Of a DNA stretch of 10,452 nt, positions 6,889 to 10,452 are shown piece after piece. Both the position numbers and the translations under genes were made by a program. How positions within the stretch are numbered: the stretch's first letter is position 1; every line of letters starts with the position of its first letter. This stretch comes from Deltaproteobacteria bacterium (lineage in GTDB: Bacteria > Desulfobacterota > DSM-4660 > Desulfatiglandales > HGW-15). A model generated the notes under the pieces. That model saw nothing but the letters and a program-made list of their open reading frames with translations, was not told the origin of the DNA and did no database searches. The stretch spans positions 269,494-279,945 of the forward strand of contig CP070840.1 in NCBI GenBank assembly GCA_020342025.1, read 5' to 3'.

Positions 6889-6917
6889 TAGGCACTTTAG
6901 ATCACTTTAGGCACTTA
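6889..6917. repeat. CACTTTAG short direct repeat
   Basis: CACTTTAG occurs at 6893-6900 and 6903-6910, and a third partial copy, CACTTA, starts at 6912. TTAGGCACTT occurs twice (6889 and 6907). The last copy runs into the stop codon of the serine hydrolase gene. Too short to assign a role. Confidence 0.4.
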
Positions 6918-8009
6918 TTCTAAACCCACTTCCTCCATGATTAGGTCGTGGAGCTTGGGTCTAAATGTCTTGATCTTTTCATTTTCCCGGGTCGGATGGA
7001 CGCGATTTGTGAGCAGGAGGACGATTACATCCCGGTCAAGGTCCATCCACACCGAAGTTCCTGTAAACCCCGTGTGCCCCACACTGTTTCTTGAGAAATA
7101 TCTGCCGGCACTTGAATTCTCCTCGGAGGGTGAGTCCCAACCCAGGCACCAGTCACTCCCCCTCACCATATCTTGCCTGGTGAAGAACACTCTCACTGTT
7201 TCCGGTTTCAAGTAGTCATCCCTCTTCCCCAGGTAATGCTCCCTTAAAAGATTAACCACCGTGTAGACTTCCTCAGCGGGTCCAAACAGTCCCGCATGCC
7301 CTGAATACCCACCCAACGCCCAGGCATTCTCGTCATCCACTTCTCCCTGGATGAGCTTCTTCCGCCATGGGCAATCTTCAGTGGCCGCAAAAAACCCTCT
7401 CTCGAATGGCAGCGGAAGCTGATGCGTACTCAGGAAGGTGCGCTCTAGCGAGAGGGGTTGGTAGAAGCTCTGCTCCACAAATTTCCGCATGGTCATCCCC
7501 GTAGTCTCTTCGATAATCCATTCCAGGATCATGAACCCCAGATCGCTATAAAGGTATTCTTCGCCAGGGGAGTAGGCCAGTGGATCCTTAAGAATCTGCT
7601 GTCTCAGGATCCCCTTTCTCTCCTTTGCTTCATACGCCATCAGATCCAGGTAAAAAGGTTTCCAGTCCGTAAACCCTGCGCTGTGGCTAAGGAGCAGGCG
7701 GGGCGTCAGGTCTTTTTTGTCCGACGGGATGGTCGTTGGTATGAGCCGCGAAAGGGGTTGATCCAGTTCGAGGTTGCCCAGATCAACCAACTTCATAAGG
7801 GCCAAGGTGGTGGCCAAGGGTTTTGTCAACGAAGCCAGATCAAAGATCGTATCCTTTCTTATGGGAATCTGGTCAGGAATCAAGGAGAGGTAACCAGTCT
7901 TTTCAATGAAAAGGACCTGCCCTTTTTTAGAGACCAGCAATACACCCCCCGGGAACACACCCTCCCCTACCCCTCCCTCAAGAAGAGCCTTAATTTTATC
8001 CGTTTTCAC
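6915..8009 (-). CDS. Serine hydrolase, beta-lactamase / DD-peptidase fold
   Basis: A 364-residue member of the class C beta-lactamase-like family (PF00144 type), which includes esterases, D-aminopeptidases and DD-peptidase-like enzymes. The catalytic motif SxxK is SLTK (Ser60, Lys63, counted from the GTG at 8009), in the context FDLASLTKPL. The second motif is YSD (154-156), and the KTG-like motif is HTG (312-314) in GHTGFTGTSVWMD. DDENAWALGGYSGHAGLFG, near residues 225-243, is typical of this group. There is no signal peptide or membrane anchor, so it should be cytosolic, unlike secreted beta-lactamases. An esterase or peptide/amide hydrolase is more likely than drug resistance. Start choice: GTG at 8009 lies about 12 bases after GAGGGGAG. 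A GTG at 8033 would add eight residues but has no ribosome binding site. Confidence 0.9.
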   Translation of the reverse strand: MKTDKIKALLEGGVGEGVFPGGVLLVSKKGQVLFIEKTGYLSLIPDQIPIRKDTIFDLASLTKPLATTLALMKLVDLGNLELDQPLSRLIPTTIPSDKKDLTPRLLLSHSAGFTDWKPFYLDLMAYEAKERKGILRQQILKDPLAYSPGEEYLYSDLGFMILEWIIEETTGMTMRKFVEQSFYQPLSLERTFLSTHQLPLPFERGFFAATEDCPWRKKLIQGEVDDENAWALGGYSGHAGLFGPAEEVYTVVNLLREHYLGKRDDYLKPETVRVFFTRQDMVRGSDWCLGWDSPSEENSSAGRYFSRNSVGHTGFTGTSVWMDLDRDVIVLLLTNRVHPTRENEKIKTFRPKLHDLIMEEVGLE

Positions 8010-8088
8010 TCTATTCAGCTTCTCCCCTCTCACCAGGCTCTACTGTTTTCGATTCGTCATAGCGAAAGAGTCCTGACGCACTTTCCAC

Positions 8089-8117
8089 TTGATTTTTGGA
8101 CGGTTTTTCTTTAATAT
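8089..8117 (+). promoter_or_regulatory. Candidate promoter of a plus-strand short transcript
   Basis: TTGATT (8089-8094) and TAATAT (8112-8117) have a 17-base spacer, each matching consensus at 4 of 6 positions. It would start a transcript near 8124 that ends at the terminator at 8221-8244. The boxes are weak individually, and the case rests mostly on the presence of the terminator. Confidence 0.3.
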
Positions 8118-8144
8118 TTTAAACTACTTAAAACTTTAAATCAA
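8116..8144 (-). promoter_or_regulatory. Candidate promoter of the serine hydrolase gene
   Basis: On the minus strand TTGATT (8139-8144) and TAAAAT (8116-8121) are separated by 17 bases. They match consensus at 4 of 6 and 5 of 6 positions. Transcription would begin near 8109 and give a leader of about 100 bases. The site overlaps a plus-strand promoter candidate in the same AT-rich patch. Confidence 0.4.
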
Positions 8145-8244
8145 AAACTTTCACCATCGCTCGATCGTGTTTGGCCTCTCAAGAGGACACTTGGAATAAC
8201 GGACAGAGGACCTTTCATTCATGCCCCGAGAGGGGCCATTTTTT
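8124..8244 (+). ncRNA. Candidate small RNA or attenuated leader, about 120 nt
   Basis: A strong terminator at 8221-8244 has no plus-strand gene upstream of it: the gene on the left runs the other way. Something short must therefore be transcribed on this strand, or the terminator acts in the leader of the lipoprotein gene. The candidate RNA has four GGA motifs at 8185, 8193, 8201 and 8208, spaced 8, 8 and 7 bases apart, as in CsrA-binding RNAs. CCTC (8175-8178) pairs with GAGG (8183-8186) over a four-base loop. CCTCTC (8175-8180) can instead pair with GAGAGG (8228-8233) and would disrupt the terminator. It matches no riboswitch class I recognise. The 5' end is a guess. Confidence 0.35.
8221..8244 (+). 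terminator. Rho-independent terminator
   Basis: ATG-CCCC (8221-8227) pairs with GGGG-C-CAT (8232-8239), with one bulged C and a GAGA (GNRA) tetraloop at 8228-8231. A run of six T follows at 8239-8244. The T-run is only on this strand, so it terminates plus-strand transcription. Confidence 0.75.
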
Positions 8245-8300
8245 GTTCCAAAATATGATCTTCTTGCCCAGTGTGCCCAAGAATTCCCTAAGAGGCAAGG

Positions 8301-8306
8301 TATAAT
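8301..8306 (+). promoter_or_regulatory. Perfect -10 box upstream of the lipoprotein gene
   Basis: TATAAT is a perfect -10 hexamer, 51 bases before the start codon at 8357. No -35 box is found at 16 to 18 bases upstream. Transcription would begin near 8313, within or beside a small hairpin (CACGC 8309-8313, loop ACGA, GCGTG 8318-8322). Confidence 0.35.
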
Positions 8307-8356
8307 AGCACGCACGAGCGTGTCATTGAGCCGGATAGTTCGGAGAAATTTGAAAG

Positions 8357-9403
8357 ATGATTCTCGACGTCCATGGAAAAAATGAGAAAATCGGCATAAA
8401 AGCTGGCTGGAGACAGAGAAAACATATCATCATGGCATCCGCCTTTTTCATCCTATTGTTTTCTTGCAGTCGGAATGACCATGAAACGAAAAAGGGCCTT
8501 CATGAACAGGATGGAGCCGAGATCGTTGCACTCATGATAAGCGCACAGGAGGCCCTTGAAGAGGAAGATGCCGAACGTTTCCAATCTCTTTTTTCGAAGA
8601 ATTTCCAAATAACAGGGCGAACGGTCTGGCAGCGTCTCATGACTGAAAAAGGCTCAAATCTCCGTGACGAACTATGGCGTCTCACCAACTACCCAGAACT
8701 GGAACGGGCCATCAATCATTTACATGTGAAAAGGCTGATTCTCGATATGTGGTTTGATTTAAGCCACGCGTACGAGGGCAGAGACAATGTTTATCACACC
8801 TCATGGGTATTCAGGCGGGGGGCTTCCGACCCCCAATGGAAGATTGAAAATATGAAGATCCAACGCACAGGCTTCGCGTACGGAGCCCTGCTTATCGACC
8901 TGAATCAGTTGTCCCAGGCAGATCTCTCGGCGCTGAACATGGAATGGGAAGAATCCATTGATCCCACCCCACTTCTCATCCATACATTAGAGGCGTTGGC
9001 AGACGAGGATATCGAGGCTCTAAAGGCCTACACGCTGGACGGCACCCTCTTCCAAGCCTATGATAATGGGATAGAGATGCCCAGCGTTGCCAATGACAAC
9101 ACGGTTAGCGGGAAGCACAACCGCGAACAATCTTTGACCTATTTGCAACAACAAACAAGCAATCTCAAAAAGGCTTTAGCTCAATTGAAGGCGAACCCAA
9201 AGGATGTTGAGCCCTATTTCACGGCTTACCGTATTCTGTCCATGCCTGCGGATTGCACCAAACTAAAGCTTTCCATGACGTTTGACGGGAGGGGCCTGTC
9301 GAAAAAAGTAAATAGTCTCACGCTATCATGGGCAGCTGCTCGTGTTAACGAAAAATGGCTCGCTGAATCCATGGGCATTCAATCGATTCAAGGCCACCGC
9401 TGA
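8357..9403 (+). CDS. Putative lipoprotein with two similar halves, unknown function
   Basis: The 348-residue product has a long basic N-terminus, a hydrophobic segment HIIMASAFFILLFS (about 23-36) and a lipobox-like LFSC with Cys37. It is probably a lipoprotein with the rest in the periplasm or on the outer membrane. Phe at the -2 position is less usual in a lipobox. Two halves look alike. QEALEEEDAERFQSLF (64-79) parallels LEALADEDIEALKAYTL (211-227), and WKIENMKIQ (161-169) parallels KWLAESMGIQ (333-342). Helix-then-sheet units ending in W-x-I/L-x-x-M are reminiscent of NTF2/SnoaL-like folds, so two such domains are plausible, which is inference. The start ATG has GGAG (8342-8345) at 11 bases. 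The gene is alone on this strand and converges with the M20 peptidase gene. No catalytic motif is visible. Confidence 0.85.
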   Translation: MILDVHGKNEKIGIKAGWRQRKHIIMASAFFILLFSCSRNDHETKKGLHEQDGAEIVALMISAQEALEEEDAERFQSLFSKNFQITGRTVWQRLMTEKGSNLRDELWRLTNYPELERAINHLHVKRLILDMWFDLSHAYEGRDNVYHTSWVFRRGASDPQWKIENMKIQRTGFAYGALLIDLNQLSQADLSALNMEWEESIDPTPLLIHTLEALADEDIEALKAYTLDGTLFQAYDNGIEMPSVANDNTVSGKHNREQSLTYLQQQTSNLKKALAQLKANPKDVEPYFTAYRILSMPADCTKLKLSMTFDGRGLSKKVNSLTLSWAAARVNEKWLAESMGIQSIQGHR

Positions 9404-9718
9404 TCTCAACTATGCCCCCAAATAACCTCCAATCTTCAATCTTGACAAAGCAAAATCTTTTCTCCCAAGTCAAGCTTGAGATGCAGTAAGACGCGCGGGT
9501 TAACTGCTGATGTATTGATGGTCTTGGCGCTCTGTGAGAGATCATTGGATGGAAGAGATGGGATTGTAAGGTATCAGCTGGAATTCAGGGCTGTTTGAGA
9601 TCCATTGACTTCATACTACTTGATCGTTCAATAAAACCCTGACGGGCAGTTACTCAATTCCACCTGCAAGTGGGGCGTCCAAAGGCCATACTGAAGATCT
9701 GCCCCGCTCTTGTTCGCT
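9404..9718. other. 315-base convergent intergenic region
   Basis: The region lies between the ends of two converging genes. I see no gene, tRNA or convincing terminator. CCC-TGAC-GGG at 9637-9646 is followed on the minus strand by TTTTAT, but a three-pair stem is too weak. GTGGGGC and GCCCCGC form distant arms in the last 60 bases without a T-run. Confidence 0.55.
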
Positions 9719-10452
9719 TCACGGCTCTTCATACTTGTCCAGATACAGGCATGCAAAGACTTTGGTGTCCGAGATGATATTCTTGATGAGACAGTATTCG
9801 TTCGGCTGATGAGGCGTATTGGGCATGGTTATCCCCACGGCAGCGGGTAGCCCTGCTTTGCGGAAAAATGCTGCCACCGTCCCTCCACCTATGCCCATCG
9901 GTCTGGCCTCCAGCCCTGTCACGGTCTTGATGGCCTTCGTCAAGAACTTTACCACGGGTGCATCGGCTGGCGTGGGGGTTGCTGCCTCCTGCCGGTAAAC
10001 CGGTTCAACCAGAATGGAAAGGTCCAGTTCCTTTGCCACCTGCCCTGTGATTTCCTCAGCAGCAGCTAATATGTCGTCAACCCCATATTCTGGCAGGATG
10101 CGGCAGTCCATGTAAAAAACGTCTCTTCCCGGTATGGTGTTGATGTTAGGGATGTTTGCCTCCATTTTTGTGGGTTCAAAGGTGGATAGCGGGGGGCGAT
10201 AAAGATCATCAGCTAAGCCAAATTCATCTTTCAACTTTCCAAGAGCCATAATGAGTTTGGCCGCACCATACAGGCTGTTCTTTCCCTTTTCGGGCGTGCT
10301 GGCATGACATTGCCGACCTATGACAGTGAACTTGAGCCAGAGCATAGATTTTTCTGCCACTTCAATCATGGTTCCCTCGTCGTTGCCCCCATCGGGTACA
10401 GCAATCAGATCATCTCTCCTAAAGAAATCCCCATGGTTTATCAGGAGATAAT
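9719..10452 (-). CDS. M20-family metallopeptidase / deacylase, C-terminal part
   Basis: The reading frame stays open to the window edge. The codons from 10452 to 10370 read on as YLLINHGDFFRRDDLIAVPD and GGNDEGT before the first visible Met, so the Met at 10369 is internal and the gene is cut off at its N-terminus. About 244 residues are visible. PDGGNDEG leads out of the catalytic domain. FTVIGRQCHASTPEKG is the start of the dimerisation domain of M20 enzymes, with its conserved histidine. EANIPNINTIPGRDVFYMDCRILPEY continues that domain. MGIGGGTVAAFF and TPHQPNEY return to the catalytic domain, and the histidine in HQPNEY is the usual last metal ligand. The sequence resembles the ArgE/DapE/succinyl-diaminopimelate desuccinylase branch, but substrate specificity in this family is not readable from these motifs. 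First metal ligands are outside the window. Confidence 0.92.
   Translation of the reverse strand, partial: YLLINHGDFFRRDDLIAVPDGGNDEGTMIEVAEKSMLWLKFTVIGRQCHASTPEKGKNSLYGAAKLIMALGKLKDEFGLADDLYRPPLSTFEPTKMEANIPNINTIPGRDVFYMDCRILPEYGVDDILAAAEEITGQVAKELDLSILVEPVYRQEAATPTPADAPVVKFLTKAIKTVTGLEARPMGIGGGTVAAFFRKAGLPAAVGITMPNTPHQPNEYCLIKNIISDTKVFACLYLDKYEEP

Noticed and set aside
6915..8009. Antibiotic resistance by a class C beta-lactamase
   Set aside because: The motifs are family-level only. There is no signal peptide, and the KTG position is HTG as in esterase and peptidase relatives.
9345..9545. A 66-codon minus-strand frame
   Set aside because: It overlaps the end of the lipoprotein gene, has no ribosome binding site and is not protein-like.
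9637..9646. Possible minus-strand terminator CCC-GTCA-GGG plus TTTTAT after the M20 gene
   Set aside because: The stem is only three base pairs and lies over 70 bases past the stop codon.
9719..10369. Reading the M20 gene as a complete short protein starting at 10369
   Set aside because: The frame is open from 10452 onwards, and its upstream codons encode a normal M20 continuation (AVPDGGNDEG), so that Met is internal.

Overview
The window looks like a chromosomal stretch of a Gram-negative bacterium, most likely an anaerobic member of the Desulfobacterota (former Deltaproteobacteria). Three things point that way: a TolC-type outer-membrane protein (so there is an outer membrane); a LysR regulator that resembles the subfamily associated with selenium metabolism in anaerobes; and GTCA-rich and GCCTGCCCGCC-type intergenic repeats that I associate with uncultured Desulfobacterota genomes. 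The taxonomic assignment is inference, not proof. Base composition looks even along the window, and I see no integrase, transposase, CRISPR array, tRNA or rRNA.

Layout. Positions 15-1569 (minus) hold the cell-division ABC pair ftsE-ftsX. Positions 1822-3141 (minus) hold a TolC-family outer-membrane channel with its own promoter and strong ribosome binding site. After a 325-base gap comes a small coiled-coil protein of unknown function (3467-3772, minus). Next is a plus-strand regulatory and metabolic block: an Rrf2/IscR-type regulator with three conserved cysteines (4045-4500), an MBL-fold hydrolase 17 bases behind it (4518-5177), and a LysR-type regulator (5292-6206). Converging on it are a helical protein of unknown function (6234-6740, minus) and a cytosolic serine hydrolase of the beta-lactamase/DD-peptidase fold (6915-8009, minus). 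These two are separated by a palindromic intergenic repeat. A plus-strand lipoprotein with two similar halves follows (8357-9403). The window ends inside an M20 metallopeptidase gene (9719 to the right edge, minus), whose N-terminal part lies outside.

How the genes work together. FtsE and FtsX form one complex that couples ATP hydrolysis to periplasmic cell-wall hydrolysis. Rrf2 and the MBL protein are probably one operon, with an iron-sulfur-type sensor next to a metal-dependent hydrolase; the LysR gene may extend this cluster. The other genes look like independent single-gene units.

The least ordinary parts are non-coding. The leader upstream of the Rrf2 gene (3915-4003) carries two sets of overlapping, mutually exclusive hairpins in mirror order. 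The gap at 8089-8245 holds a candidate promoter, four evenly spaced GGA motifs and a strong rho-independent terminator with no gene between them, which suggests a small RNA or an attenuated leader.
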